A model generated the notes under the pieces. The model did no database searches. It had not been told where the DNA came from and saw only the letters and a program-made list of their open reading frames with translations. Both the position numbers and the translations under genes were made by a program. Positions 15,101 to 21,317 of a DNA stretch of 21,317 bases are shown piece by piece. The first letter of the stretch is position 1, and the number at the start of each line of letters is the position of its first letter. This DNA is from a virus. The DNA lies in IMG/VR virus record IMGVR_UViG_3300027747_000142, positions 1 to 21,317 of that record; one strand, given 5' to 3'.

Positions 15101-16564
15101 GTCAACACCGTAAACCTGAGTTCCAACTAATGGTTGCTCTAGCTTCTGGGTTTCATTCCAGATATGTGTAACAAACTTGTTATCGTCAGGCAAACCAAGT
15201 GCCTTAAAAGTTTCTGTTAAAGCATTGTTTTTGACAGAACGAGCAAGTGCTAAATCTCCTGTTACAACAGCCTGAGCGTATTGTCCTGCCCATTCCTTAG
15301 CTGCTCTGTCACCCATACCAATACGAGCAATACGATAGACAGTAGTTGCTGCATCATTTGAGTTCCAACGGAACTTAGTAAGAGATAACTTCTGTGTCTC
15401 TGCATCTACGCTATATGGCATATAACCAGAAAAAGTCTTGTAGATCTTGCCAGGCAATGATCCGTCATTACGTAGGTAATCTACTACTTTGCTATCGCCA
15501 AGTTTTGAACGAAGAATTGTGCGTGCTGGCATCATTGCTTGACCAGCAAGTGTTCCTTGCATTTCACCAAAGTATAGTGATGTCTTTAAAAAGTTGTGTA
15601 CTTCATCGGCTGTCTTGAGTGCACCAATACGACCTGCTGCAACTGTACCTAGTTGTGGGTATTTCTGTACAATCTCACCAGCAGTAGACTTTGCTAGATC
15701 ATCAAGTGCGCGGTTATATTGAGCGCCTACGCCAAAAAATTTTCCTGCGTTGGAGCGAACTAAATCCATCTGCTCAGATGTTAGTGGTGCGCCTGTGCGA
15801 GAAATAACAAAATTTTTAACGCCTGGAATAGAATCTAAAATAGGATATTTAATTTGAATCTCGCCAGCTTTAGATAAGTTTACTAACTTACCTGTCTTCA
15901 TTAACTGACTGAATCTTCCAGCAACACTGAGTGGATCCATTGTAATATCAAAAGCGATATCACCGCCACCAGATACAACTTTACCAAAACCCTTGCTTGT
16001 ATCTTTAAATGTTTTAGCCATAGCATCAGCACCCACAGCAGAAGATGCCGTTGCTAATACATTTGAAAAGTCACGTCCTGGAGAAACCTTGTAGTTCTCA
16101 TCTTCAGACTTTGCGTATGAATCTTTAAAGATGTTACCCAAAGCCTTACGAGTAGCAGCACCTGCAGCATCAGCTGCAAGTACGCCACCTAGTGGACCTG
16201 CTACAACTGTTCCTGCAACACCGGCACCTAAGATGCCAAGAGATGCTGCAAAGCCTGGTAGAAAACCGTGATCTACATAAACTGAGTGAACAAACTTATA
16301 GTCGCGTTGAACTTCTTTTAATGGCTTACCCAACCACCCAAGCGTGTTAATAGTATCTGTGCCTAGACGTGACCAAAAGGTTTGTGTTCCATTACCTTCT
16401 GAATGGTCGTTAATGGCATCAAGAGTTGACACACCTTTAGCAGTATGAGACAGAACAGTTCCTACTGCATTAGGCAACTTAGAGTTGTAAGTATCCATAG
16501 CAAGACCAGGGTTACGTGCTAAATCTGGCGTAACCCAACCGTTCCAATTTGTATTGTCGGCCAA
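12137..16564 (-). CDS. Very large putative internal virion/ejection protein, 1475 aa
   Basis: The start is TTG 16564-16562, one base after the upstream stop, with AAGGA seven bases before it. It is by far the largest gene in the window. Residues about 98-138 are glycine/alanine-rich and hydrophobic (GFLPGFAASLGILGAGVAGT, VVAGPLGGVLAADAAGAA) and could insert into a membrane. The rest is long, mostly helical sequence, including FLPFYFAQEQALKRAFNTLK near residue 980 and a C-terminus LNSVIYSVFLKLG. I see no lysozyme, protease or RNA-polymerase motif. Size, helical content, hydrophobic segment and position between portal and scaffold suggest an ejection protein comparable in role to T7 gp16. A tape-measure protein is less likely because no tail-tube or baseplate genes are present. 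Confidence 0.7.
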   Translation of the reverse strand: MADNTNWNGWVTPDLARNPGLAMDTYNSKLPNAVGTVLSHTAKGVSTLDAINDHSEGNGTQTFWSRLGTDTINTLGWLGKPLKEVQRDYKFVHSVYVDHGFLPGFAASLGILGAGVAGTVVAGPLGGVLAADAAGAATRKALGNIFKDSYAKSEDENYKVSPGRDFSNVLATASSAVGADAMAKTFKDTSKGFGKVVSGGGDIAFDITMDPLSVAGRFSQLMKTGKLVNLSKAGEIQIKYPILDSIPGVKNFVISRTGAPLTSEQMDLVRSNAGKFFGVGAQYNRALDDLAKSTAGEIVQKYPQLGTVAAGRIGALKTADEVHNFLKTSLYFGEMQGTLAGQAMMPARTILRSKLGDSKVVDYLRNDGSLPGKIYKTFSGYMPYSVDAETQKLSLTKFRWNSNDAATTVYRIARIGMGDRAAKEWAGQYAQAVVTGDLALARSVKNNALTETFKALGLPDDNKFVTHIWNETQKLEQPLVGTQVYGVDYAGRILGEYETLSGATKTAGLVKHQAQEMFNIPDFREIRKAMRQAGQYNKFVGKLDDFTSSAITGYTNNVFKPLALATAGFGLRVAAAEMIPTFARYGVMNTVKSKIIANAAKTKFNLIKGEDEDIASATLVGLGAGEGIANDVLSKGFPAFKKAKELKLKFAEKLTSEEQIDLATRLVMANNGHILSEAVQTGHGYDANTSFFNNQAAHYYFQLQKNSPLFRDQPEWTTYSSSDMHYAPRLTTNLNKASKEVSNSNIAGDILRYQKNYAKAFKREGELVPVSPKLTTGEFYDTPEFIDMRKALVESEYKRMMASIEGKYKPYDAERKVLTRWRDGDIHQFAEDRVDSTLGMLVGKDGTFHEKWADNVAKGLDTDLNSIAELSRKNPQSLPVSVSGPMLQPYVPSKNPITYIVNLGFKKVIDPIVNGLAREPLYVLHVGDAYKRLETQIAKGWISEDQALRIAQTQASYGMLPQIHNTALRSQFAQLANNFLPFYFAQEQALKRAFNTLKDTSIASPIFSRGMRFYQLAEHAMSDPTFMTTDENGNKFVNIPLVGEFGSATQNALSAFGVPIVSGLPISVKGSTVSLKSVLPELQTPGVSPMMAVSGNLLADFFPSLKGVVQGTVGDISFQRGVLDSLVPATWAKTALSALTPIDLQNQMNSALASALASAYYNGQVPDATSSDYDRQAFVDRIKNNARSILLIKTFLNLTSPLAPQVKQEDPGLREEFWKLVKANNNNFADALQQFLGDHGTRAVSYTVGKTQSAIRGLRLPYIQETVDYIRANKDQFDPRSGVSTGAFFLVPQDNSKNESDRAVYGELMNMHLRSQRTPQELLKQFYVSQGYAQMAPEITKHVAALQQAQNIPALAQLEQDRWSAVMTKMKNLYPLWYSDYTNPDRRIEAQTAVNQLNKIFTSPNPPQHEQAKLVKELLDKYNQYVSQKSQFNMMNIRGVASQMNKQNWEDYLMTRAEQDPRLNSVIYSVFLKLG

Positions 16565-16565
16565 A

Positions 16566-16982
16566 TTAGAATCCTTGTTGTATGCGCTGCGCTAGGTATT
16601 GTAGTGTTGGCGAAGCGTCTGGATTGCTTGCTAATTGATTGATAAGATCATATGCAGTTGCATACTGTGTCTGTGCCTGATTAGGCATAGCTAAAATGTT
16701 GGAACCAGCACCTGGTCCTATATCTACACCGTGTGTTACTGGTTCTCCTGGGCGTTGTGATGGTGCATATAATTCTGTTACTGGTGCTTGTGCGGCTGCT
16801 TCACGCACATCGCCTGCGCGAGCAGGACGTACATCTTTAGTTGTAGAAAGCGGAGCGCCAGACTTAATAGCCTGTGTATCAACGCCTTCACCGTATGCGG
16901 TAGATCCCATTTGCAAATTATCGGTACGTGTGGAGTACTTACCTGGGCCTGCTGGTCCAGCCAGTGGATTCATCATACTCAC
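16566..16982 (-). CDS. Hypothetical portal-adjacent protein, 138 aa
   Basis: I set the start at GTG 16982-16980: AGGAGG at 16990-16995 is seven bases upstream, and GTGA overlaps the preceding stop. A longer reading frame from 17030 would add 16 residues but ignores this ribosome site. The protein is mostly low-complexity and probably unfolded: MMNPLAGPAGPGKYSTRTDN, then DVREAAAQAPVTELYAPSQR, PGEPVTHGVDIGPGAGSN, and a helical end DASPTLQYLAQRIQQGF. Gly/Pro/Ala-rich proteins of this type occur close to portal genes in actinophages. I do not recognise a function. A head-interior or portal-associated role is possible. Confidence 0.72.
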   Translation of the reverse strand: MSMMNPLAGPAGPGKYSTRTDNLQMGSTAYGEGVDTQAIKSGAPLSTTKDVRPARAGDVREAAAQAPVTELYAPSQRPGEPVTHGVDIGPGAGSNILAMPNQAQTQYATAYDLINQLASNPDASPTLQYLAQRIQQGF

Positions 16983-17194
16983 TGTTTGTCCTCCTCTAAT
17001 TTTTCTAAATCGTTTGCCATATCTTCCCAAGCACTGTTGGTTTGGGTAATATGATTTGAATGGTAAATAGATAGTTCCATTAGTTCACCTGTTAATGTTT
17101 CAACAGATGATGCTATGTTGTGTAAAAAACCTACACCGACAACTACAAAATCAAGAAAGCGCACTGGACGAGGAATGTAATTATCATCTTTCAT
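16979..17194 (-). CDS. Small hypothetical protein, possibly membrane-associated, 71 aa
   Basis: ATG 17194-17192 (MKDDNYIPRPVRFLDFVVVG) is my choice, with AAGG about eleven bases upstream; a GTG at 17206 would add MYWA but is only about three bases from the ribosome site. Residues about 12-24 (FLDFVVVGVGFLH) are hydrophobic but short for a full membrane span. The C-terminal half is acidic and helical (WEDMANDLEKLEEDKQ). Similar short proteins occur in phage head modules. A holin is unlikely given the single short segment. The four-base overlap with the next gene supports expression. Function is unknown. Confidence 0.65.
   Translation of the reverse strand: MKDDNYIPRPVRFLDFVVVGVGFLHNIASSVETLTGELMELSIYHSNHITQTNSAWEDMANDLEKLEEDKQ
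16990..16995 (-). promoter_or_regulatory. Shine-Dalgarno AGGAGG that fixes the GTG start at 16982
   Basis: AGGAGG is seven bases before GTG 16982, inside the end of the upstream gene. It rules against the longer in-frame start at 17030. Confidence 0.85.
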
Positions 17195-17223
17195 CGCCCA
17201 GTACACCTTCCCTTAAAAAGTTA

Positions 17224-17364
17224 TTATCCTTTTTTTACTGTCTTACCTTTTTTGGCTTTAGTCATCATTCCAAACATTACTTTGCCTCCTGCTGGCTTTG
17301 ATGTATCCATCTTGCCCTGCTTTGGCGCTGCCATAGATGCTTTTGCGCGTGATCCTTTATTCAT
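17224..17364 (-). CDS. Small lysine-rich protein, 46 aa
   Basis: ATG 17364-17362 is preceded by a perfect AGGAGG (17371-17376) six bases upstream, the strongest ribosome site I saw, and the frame ends with two stops (TAATAA). The protein reads MNKGSRAKASMAAPKQGK at its start, then MDTSKPAGGKVMFGMMTKAK and a KKGKTVKKG tail. It is strongly basic, has five internal methionines and no cysteine. The composition is like the small proteins at 5650-6719, far downstream. High predicted translation suggests many copies per cell, as would suit a DNA-neutralising or head-internal protein. That function is inferred from charge and expression signals. Confidence 0.78.
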   Translation of the reverse strand: MNKGSRAKASMAAPKQGKMDTSKPAGGKVMFGMMTKAKKGKTVKKG

Positions 17365-17370
17365 ATTACA

Positions 17371-17376
17371 CCTCCT
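17371..17376 (-). promoter_or_regulatory. Perfect Shine-Dalgarno AGGAGG for the 46-aa gene
   Basis: AGGAGG lies six bases before ATG 17364. It makes this tiny frame credible and predicts strong translation. Confidence 0.85.
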
Positions 17377-17381
17377 CTTAT

Positions 17382-19133
17382 TTATGCTGCGCCGGTTATA
17401 CCAGCTAGTAGTTGGGCTATATCGGGTTTTTGACCAGCAGCAGGGGCCTGACCAGCTTGTTCTTGTGGAGGTTGCTGCGAGGCAGGAGCGGGGGCCGCAC
17501 CTGCTGCTGGAAGTTGAGGTCCACCTGCCATTGCCATATTTGGCGCAGGTGGTTGTGGTTCTGGTGTAAATGCTTTTTCAATTACTGCTTCTAGTGATTG
17601 TCCCTTTTGGCGACCTTGAATAACAGATGCAATACGGGTAATGATTTTACTAGGGTCTTGACCTTGCGCTGCAAGAGATGGTATCGCCTGAGCGTACTGA
17701 GCAACAGCAACGCGCAAAGAATCGCGCATCTCTTCAATATCAACACGTTGTTCCTCCTGCGTAACATTTAAGTCCATAGGTATCTCACGACGTACATAGT
17801 CACGAGATACGAGCTTGTCTGAACGCATTTGTAGTAAAGCAATGATGGCACGGTTAGGATCCATACCAGACATAATTCCGTAACGTACATCTACACCATA
17901 CTCGCCCTTAATATCACGAGATGGGATGTATTTAAGAACGTAAGGTGTTCCATCATCTGAACCCTTAATTGTTTTTGGAATACCGCCAAATACTTTCTCA
18001 TCTGCTTCAAAGCAAATAGAAATAAGTTCTTGGAACATACGAGCAAACTGTGCTTGTGCTGCCTTGATTTGTGTATCAAAACCAGCCTGTAGTTCTTGCA
18101 CACCACGACCTGTTACAACTGATGCGTTAATGTTACCTGAACGAGATTCTGGGTAACGAGCACCAAGGCGTAGCTCACGTTCTAGTACGCCAGACTCTGT
18201 AAAGACTCCAGGTGGTAGTTCTAGTGGAACACGACGAATACCTTGTGGGTTAGCAGAACGCATAATTGCATCAGGACCAAGGGCTAACTCTTGCACATCT
18301 TGTGGGATAGCAATAGGTGCTTGGATAGACTTTTCTGCTGCTTGGATTTGCAATACTGCAAAACGAGCACGAGCAAGTTGAACTGATAGAACATCATCAA
18401 ACTGTCCACGTGCTTCACCATCTAAAGATGAGCGCATCACAACAGAGGCCATAGCCTTGCCTAAGATATTTGGTGTACGTGATAAAACTAAGTTCTTACG
18501 CTCTGGTAAGTAGAGCAAATCTTGTTCTTTGTCGTGATACTTGACCATTGAGATATAAGGAGAAGATAAAGCGTATTGATTTCTACCTAAGATTAAATCA
18601 TAAAACTCTGGGTACTGCGCACCTAGCGTTTCTGCATCGGTAACAATTACTTGAGTAACTGATAGCACGCGACCATAACGATCTAACTCTGGATACGTAC
18701 CAAATGGGTTAAGCATACGAACACGAGGATTGTTGTCATCGTAATCCATCTCAACCATACCGATACCAAGACCATAGGTGTTATACCAGTCTGCTGCTGT
18801 GTACATCTGCAGTTGTAGGTCAGAGTTTGATACATAAAAGTTTGCAATACGAGTTCTAGTATCTGCAGCTTTGCGTGCAGTATCTGAAACCATATTGGTT
18901 GCTGAACAGTTAAATGATGGCAGTGGTGCCATTACTTCTGCTAAGTCACGTGCTGCTACATCAATAAAGTTTGCAACGAGAGGCTTTGGGTAATCCTCTG
19001 AAAACATTGCAGGATATACCTTAGAGATATCTCCCTGACGCACCGAGAGCACATCACGCATACGTTGATCTCGCGCTGATGAGCGAGTACGTAAGCGTGC
19101 TAGCTTAGCGTCTACTTCTTTGACTGATAACAA
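17382..19133 (-). CDS. Portal protein, 583 aa
   Basis: The start is TTG 19133-19131; AAGGA six bases upstream lies in the 13-base gap after the terminase stop. The portal forms the dodecameric ring through which DNA enters and leaves the capsid. The sequence shows an N-terminal helical region (SVKEVDAKLARLRTRSSARD, then PLVANFIDVAARDLAEVMAP), a wing-like beta/helix region with WYNTYGLGIGMVEMDYDDN and LNPFGTYPELDRYG, and a helical crown. The last 65 or so residues are Pro/Gln/Ala-rich (PEPQPPAPNMAMAGG, PAPASQQPPQEQAGQAP) and end AQLLAGITGAA, probably a flexible tail inside the head. Length is normal for a portal. Position immediately after the large terminase gene supports the assignment; individual motifs are weakly conserved in this family. 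Confidence 0.85.
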   Translation of the reverse strand: MLSVKEVDAKLARLRTRSSARDQRMRDVLSVRQGDISKVYPAMFSEDYPKPLVANFIDVAARDLAEVMAPLPSFNCSATNMVSDTARKAADTRTRIANFYVSNSDLQLQMYTAADWYNTYGLGIGMVEMDYDDNNPRVRMLNPFGTYPELDRYGRVLSVTQVIVTDAETLGAQYPEFYDLILGRNQYALSSPYISMVKYHDKEQDLLYLPERKNLVLSRTPNILGKAMASVVMRSSLDGEARGQFDDVLSVQLARARFAVLQIQAAEKSIQAPIAIPQDVQELALGPDAIMRSANPQGIRRVPLELPPGVFTESGVLERELRLGARYPESRSGNINASVVTGRGVQELQAGFDTQIKAAQAQFARMFQELISICFEADEKVFGGIPKTIKGSDDGTPYVLKYIPSRDIKGEYGVDVRYGIMSGMDPNRAIIALLQMRSDKLVSRDYVRREIPMDLNVTQEEQRVDIEEMRDSLRVAVAQYAQAIPSLAAQGQDPSKIITRIASVIQGRQKGQSLEAVIEKAFTPEPQPPAPNMAMAGGPQLPAAGAAPAPASQQPPQEQAGQAPAAGQKPDIAQLLAGITGAA

Positions 19134-19146
19134 TGGGGTTCCTTAC

Positions 19147-21006
19147 TTAGATGAATGTGCGATCTTTTTCTGCAAGCAGTTCATCTATGTTGATAACTGT
19201 TCGCTTGCCTACCTCACTACGAGATAGAAATGGATTCTTCATATGGTGTGTCTTGTGCATACCTTGGTTGAGCATCTCACGTGCTCTGATCTCACAAAAC
19301 CAAAGAGCCATTACCATATCGGTTTTACCCTTAGTAGTTGGTGACCACGTAATCAATTGCTCAATGAGCGCCTTGATGTTTTCAGTCTGGTCAGAAGGTA
19401 AGTGAATAAGGTTGTCGCGGTGGTGTTTGTTGTCAAATTGTTTTGTGCCGAACAAGGTAGACATAGAAGCAACACCAAAACCGGAGTCCCACTTGTTGTT
19501 ACCTGTATGGTGTTCTCGCAGTAACACACCCCTAGAGGCAAGGTTTGCGCGGATGCCCTCATCTTGCGTAAGGAATGATTGAAAAGCATTCTTCTCTACT
19601 ATCCACTCACTCGGTGAGTACAGGGTAGTCCAGTCAAAGATTAACTGACGGATCGCAGCAGGCGTTGGCCTAGTAATTTTAATAGCATCAACAATGTAGC
19701 GTTTATGTGTAGCCCTATCAACAGCATAACAAACGACGGCTGTATCACCAACCATAGCGGGATCAAGACCACAAATAAAACTAAAGCCGTTGACATCACG
19801 TGGATGACCTGGGTTACCAGGAACCAACCGACCTGCTTTACGCATACCATCTATAGAACCTCGCACACATACTGGATCAAAGATGGCATCATCTGAGATG
19901 TCTTGCTGCTGGTAAACTAACGCCCAAGTACTTGCATCCATAGCTTGGCGTTCATTGTAAAGGTTGCGACCATTCCAACGTGGGTATAGGCCATCTTCAT
20001 CTAAATCTGATTCTACTTGTCCATCAAATGGGGCATCTGATGCAGGCCACAGAGTTTCCCACTTGTCGGGATCATTGTCTGTGGTCAGTAGAGCTGGCAT
20101 TGCAAGGTAGGTCCAAGGGACTTGTCCACCAGGGTAGCGGTCTTCGGAGCGCAGCTCTTTGTATAAATCTACTGCAGAGACACGCGTACCAATAATAATC
20201 AATTTACCAGTAGGGTTCAAACGAGAGCGCACATCCTGGGTTAACCAGCGGATTTGTTTCTCAAACTCATTAGCGTTCTTTAAGGTAACGGCGTCATCTA
20301 CAATAATCATATCGGCACGCTTACCGTAGATTTGACCGCCGATACCAACGGCTTCGATGTTCGGGTCTTTTTCAGATGACTCACGTAGCTCATCACCAAA
20401 GGTGACACGGGTAGCCTGCCACGAGGCTGACTTAGAGTTAAACCCTACGCCAGCAGCGTAAGCCTGTTGGAGTGCTTCATAATTTGGATGAGTCAGGCGT
20501 TGCTTGATGGCGTAGAGAAAGTCGGCAGCTAACTGCTGCGTTTGAGATACGATGAGTACTCTAAAGTTAGGGTTTTGACAAACCTGCCAAGTAACGTAAT
20601 CAATGGTCACGGTCATAGACTTGGCGTGGTTGGGCGGAATGTTCAAAAGGATTCTGTTATTAGCCAGACCCTTTTCAAACTTCATACTAGGGTGTAACCA
20701 CCCAGGCTCTCTACCTTCAATTACATCTATTAGGTTCTGCTGGTGGGCAAAGGTGCGGGAGTGTAGGTACTTCTGGCGGAACTCGGCAAAGGTCAGATCG
20801 TGAACATCGGATGCTGCAAAGCTCTTGTCTTTTAGACCAAGGCGTGTTCGGTCAACCTTGTCTGTAAAGATCTTGTCAGTGCGTCGGTAGTACTCGTAAG
20901 TCTTAATAGATTTACCGGCGGAGGCACAAGCTGCCTCAATGGTCATACCTTCAGCAACACAACCAAGGATAATTCTCTTAGCGATGTCGGCACTATTGTC
21001 AGCCAC
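19147..21006 (-). CDS. terL: Terminase large subunit with N-terminal HTH, 619 aa
   Basis: The GTG start at 21006-21004 has AGGAG five bases upstream. It is the ATP-driven DNA-packaging motor and nuclease. The ATPase domain has a Walker A-like IPPNHAKS at residues 123-130, Walker B IIVDD at 234-238 and a GTR coupling motif at 273-275. The RNase H-like nuclease domain shows likely metal ligands D415 (CGLDPAMVGD), E471 (WIVEKNAF) and D563 (KGKTDMVMAL). Residues about 1-60 are an extra helix-turn-helix (TIEAACASAGKSIKTYEYYR) of the kind found in small terminase subunits. Walker A is therefore unusually far into the protein. No separate small-terminase gene is seen in the window, so the fused domain may recognise phage DNA. 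The packaging role is firm; the HTH role is inferred. Confidence 0.95.
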   Translation of the reverse strand: MADNSADIAKRIILGCVAEGMTIEAACASAGKSIKTYEYYRRTDKIFTDKVDRTRLGLKDKSFAASDVHDLTFAEFRQKYLHSRTFAHQQNLIDVIEGREPGWLHPSMKFEKGLANNRILLNIPPNHAKSMTVTIDYVTWQVCQNPNFRVLIVSQTQQLAADFLYAIKQRLTHPNYEALQQAYAAGVGFNSKSASWQATRVTFGDELRESSEKDPNIEAVGIGGQIYGKRADMIIVDDAVTLKNANEFEKQIRWLTQDVRSRLNPTGKLIIIGTRVSAVDLYKELRSEDRYPGGQVPWTYLAMPALLTTDNDPDKWETLWPASDAPFDGQVESDLDEDGLYPRWNGRNLYNERQAMDASTWALVYQQQDISDDAIFDPVCVRGSIDGMRKAGRLVPGNPGHPRDVNGFSFICGLDPAMVGDTAVVCYAVDRATHKRYIVDAIKITRPTPAAIRQLIFDWTTLYSPSEWIVEKNAFQSFLTQDEGIRANLASRGVLLREHHTGNNKWDSGFGVASMSTLFGTKQFDNKHHRDNLIHLPSDQTENIKALIEQLITWSPTTKGKTDMVMALWFCEIRAREMLNQGMHKTHHMKNPFLSRSEVGKRTVINIDELLAEKDRTFI

Positions 21007-21031
21007 GTGATCTCCTAAAATTTATTGGGGA

Positions 21032-21039
21032 CCGGCCGG
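21032..21039. other. CCGGCCGG palindrome, candidate packaging-end site
   Basis: The perfect 8-bp palindrome sits in GGGGACCGGCCGGAATCGGT, about 30 bases before the terminase start, in otherwise AT-rich flanks. Actinophages with cohesive ends often have GC-rich end sites near the terminase genes. Whether this is such a site is a guess. Confidence 0.3.
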
Positions 21040-21073
21040 AATCGGTTTATTTTGTTACTAGGCGAGGGAGGTT

Positions 21074-21091
21074 TTATCTACCAGTAGATAA
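21074..21091. promoter_or_regulatory. 18-bp operator-like palindrome
   Basis: TTATCTACCAGTAGATAA is a perfect inverted repeat with 8-bp arms and a two-base centre. It is located 68 bases upstream of the terminase start. The size suits a dimeric HTH repressor. The 18-bp length and small centre make it a poor RNA hairpin, so DNA binding is more likely. Confidence 0.5.
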
Positions 21092-21120
21092 TCCTATCCC
21101 CACTAAAAGTACTGGGCAGG

Positions 21121-21137
21121 TCGGGCTTGACGCCCGA
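21121..21137. other. GC-rich hairpin 1
   Basis: TCGGGC pairs with GCCCGA around five bases (TTGAC). It is one of two adjacent stable hairpins in the leader, and no T-run follows on either strand. Confidence 0.55.
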
Positions 21138-21181
21138 AGGAGCTACAGCGAACTGAGGGGTAAGACTGAACTCGGCCTAGG

Positions 21182-21197
21182 GGCCTCGTAAGAGGCC
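21182..21197. other. GC-rich hairpin 2 with GNRA-type loop on the plus strand
   Basis: GGCCTC pairs with GAGGCC around GTAA. Read from the plus strand the loop is a GNRA tetraloop, a feature of structured RNAs; from the minus strand it is TTAC. Outer pairs GGTA/TACC (21159-21162, 21199-21202) and CTGAG/CTCAG (21153-21157, 21210-21214) could enclose it. Confidence 0.5.
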
Positions 21198-21237
21198 ATA
21201 CCGTAGCAGCTCAGGGCTTTTCCTATTAAAACCCCTT

Positions 21238-21243
21238 ACTATA
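21238..21243 (-). promoter_or_regulatory. Candidate -10 box TATAGT (P2)
   Basis: On the minus strand TATAGT fits the actinobacterial TANNNT pattern and lies within CCTGCCTTATATATAGT. No good -35 is found 16-18 bases upstream. The predicted start (about 21231) would place the CRP-type operator at about -60, the usual distance for activation of a promoter lacking a -35 box. Confidence 0.45.
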
Positions 21244-21282
21244 TATAAGGCAGGAAATTTAACGCATTTCCCGTTTTTACAA

Positions 21283-21298
21283 TGTGACCTTCATCACA
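21283..21298. promoter_or_regulatory. CRP/GlxR-type operator
   Basis: TGTGA-N6-TCACA is present with both half-sites perfect. This is the binding pattern of the CRP/FNR superfamily and of actinobacterial GlxR (TGTGA-N6-TCACA). It lies between two -10-like boxes in the intergenic leader. Confidence 0.6.
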
Positions 21299-21303
21299 GT
21301 ATA
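21298..21303 (-). promoter_or_regulatory. Candidate -10 box TATACT (P1)
   Basis: On the minus strand TATACT lies in CCTGCGGTTATATATACT, a close copy of the P2 box region 60 bases away. The CRP-type operator starts right behind it and would cover the predicted transcription start, a repressing position. The -35 region would fall at or beyond the window edge. Confidence 0.4.
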
Positions 21304-21317
21304 TATAACCGCAGGTC

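Larger units (their letters stand above)
21007..21317. other. Non-coding leader upstream of terminase
   Basis: I see no credible gene on either strand in these 311 bases. The stretch holds a CRP/GlxR-type operator, two -10-like boxes, two GC-rich hairpins, a CCGGCCGG palindrome and an 18-bp inverted repeat. The part from about 21115 to 21220 is clearly richer in G and C than the rest of the window. It may combine the promoter of the virion genes with a packaging or RNA element. Confidence 0.7.

Noticed and set aside
12137-16564. Virion RNA polymerase (N4-like) or lysozyme domain in the 1475-aa protein
   Set aside because: I found no single-subunit polymerase motifs and no lysozyme or peptidase active-site pattern; an N4-like capsid protein alone does not imply a virion polymerase.
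16979-17194. Holin
   Set aside because: There is only one short hydrophobic stretch, an acidic C-terminus and no adjacent endolysin.
21253-21278. GGAAAT/ATTTCC inverted repeat followed by CGTTTTT as a terminator
   Set aside because: The stem is short and AT-rich with a seven-base loop and no upstream gene in the window; too weak to call.
21007-21317. tRNA gene in the GC-rich leader
   Set aside because: The hairpins do not form a cloverleaf; there is no T-arm GGTTCRA or CCA end.

Overview
This window is part of a tailed-phage (Caudoviricetes) genome and holds its packaging and virion-structure module. Every gene I can support is on the minus strand, so transcription runs from right (about 21300) to left (1). 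The DNA is moderately AT-rich. Genes are packed almost end to end, many junctions are TAATG, ATGA, GTGA or TTGA overlaps, and GTG and TTG starts are common. There is no visible tail tube, sheath or tape-measure gene, but there are three large proteins (1475, 526 and 452 aa) between portal and scaffold. This suggests a short-tailed (podovirus-like) particle with ejection or internal virion proteins. The small-protein families, the start-codon use and a GlxR/CRP-type operator suggest an actinobacterial host, possibly a low-GC freshwater lineage. The host is inference.

Layout from right to left. 21007-21317 is non-coding leader DNA with a perfect CRP/GlxR-type inverted repeat, two TATATA-type -10 boxes, GC-rich hairpins and an 18-bp palindrome. 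Then come the large terminase with an N-terminal helix-turn-helix (19147-21006), the portal (17382-19133), three small genes (16566-17364), the three large virion proteins (9196-16564), the scaffold (8594-9070) and an N4-gp56-like major capsid protein with an inserted beta domain (7381-8562). After a 12-bp stem-loop come two conserved small proteins (6725-7317) and a run of tiny genes (5650-6719), most of them lysine-rich. One of these, at 5811-5909, encodes a 32-aa protein with eight cysteines in a mirror-symmetric CxxCxCxC / CxCxCxxC arrangement, which is the most unusual gene I found. Further left are two small proteins, a collagen-like fibre protein (3832-5019), a GT4 glycosyltransferase (2761-3822), a connector/adaptor-like protein (1859-2761), several beta-rich or fibre-like proteins and a tail-fibre gene cut by the left edge.

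Terminase, portal, scaffold and capsid protein would build and fill the head. The large proteins probably travel inside the particle or line the ejection channel. The adaptor-like protein would close the head, and the left-end proteins would form appendages. The glycosyltransferase, directly downstream of a threonine-rich collagen-like protein, is a good candidate for decorating it. No lysis, integration, replication or tRNA genes are present in the window.
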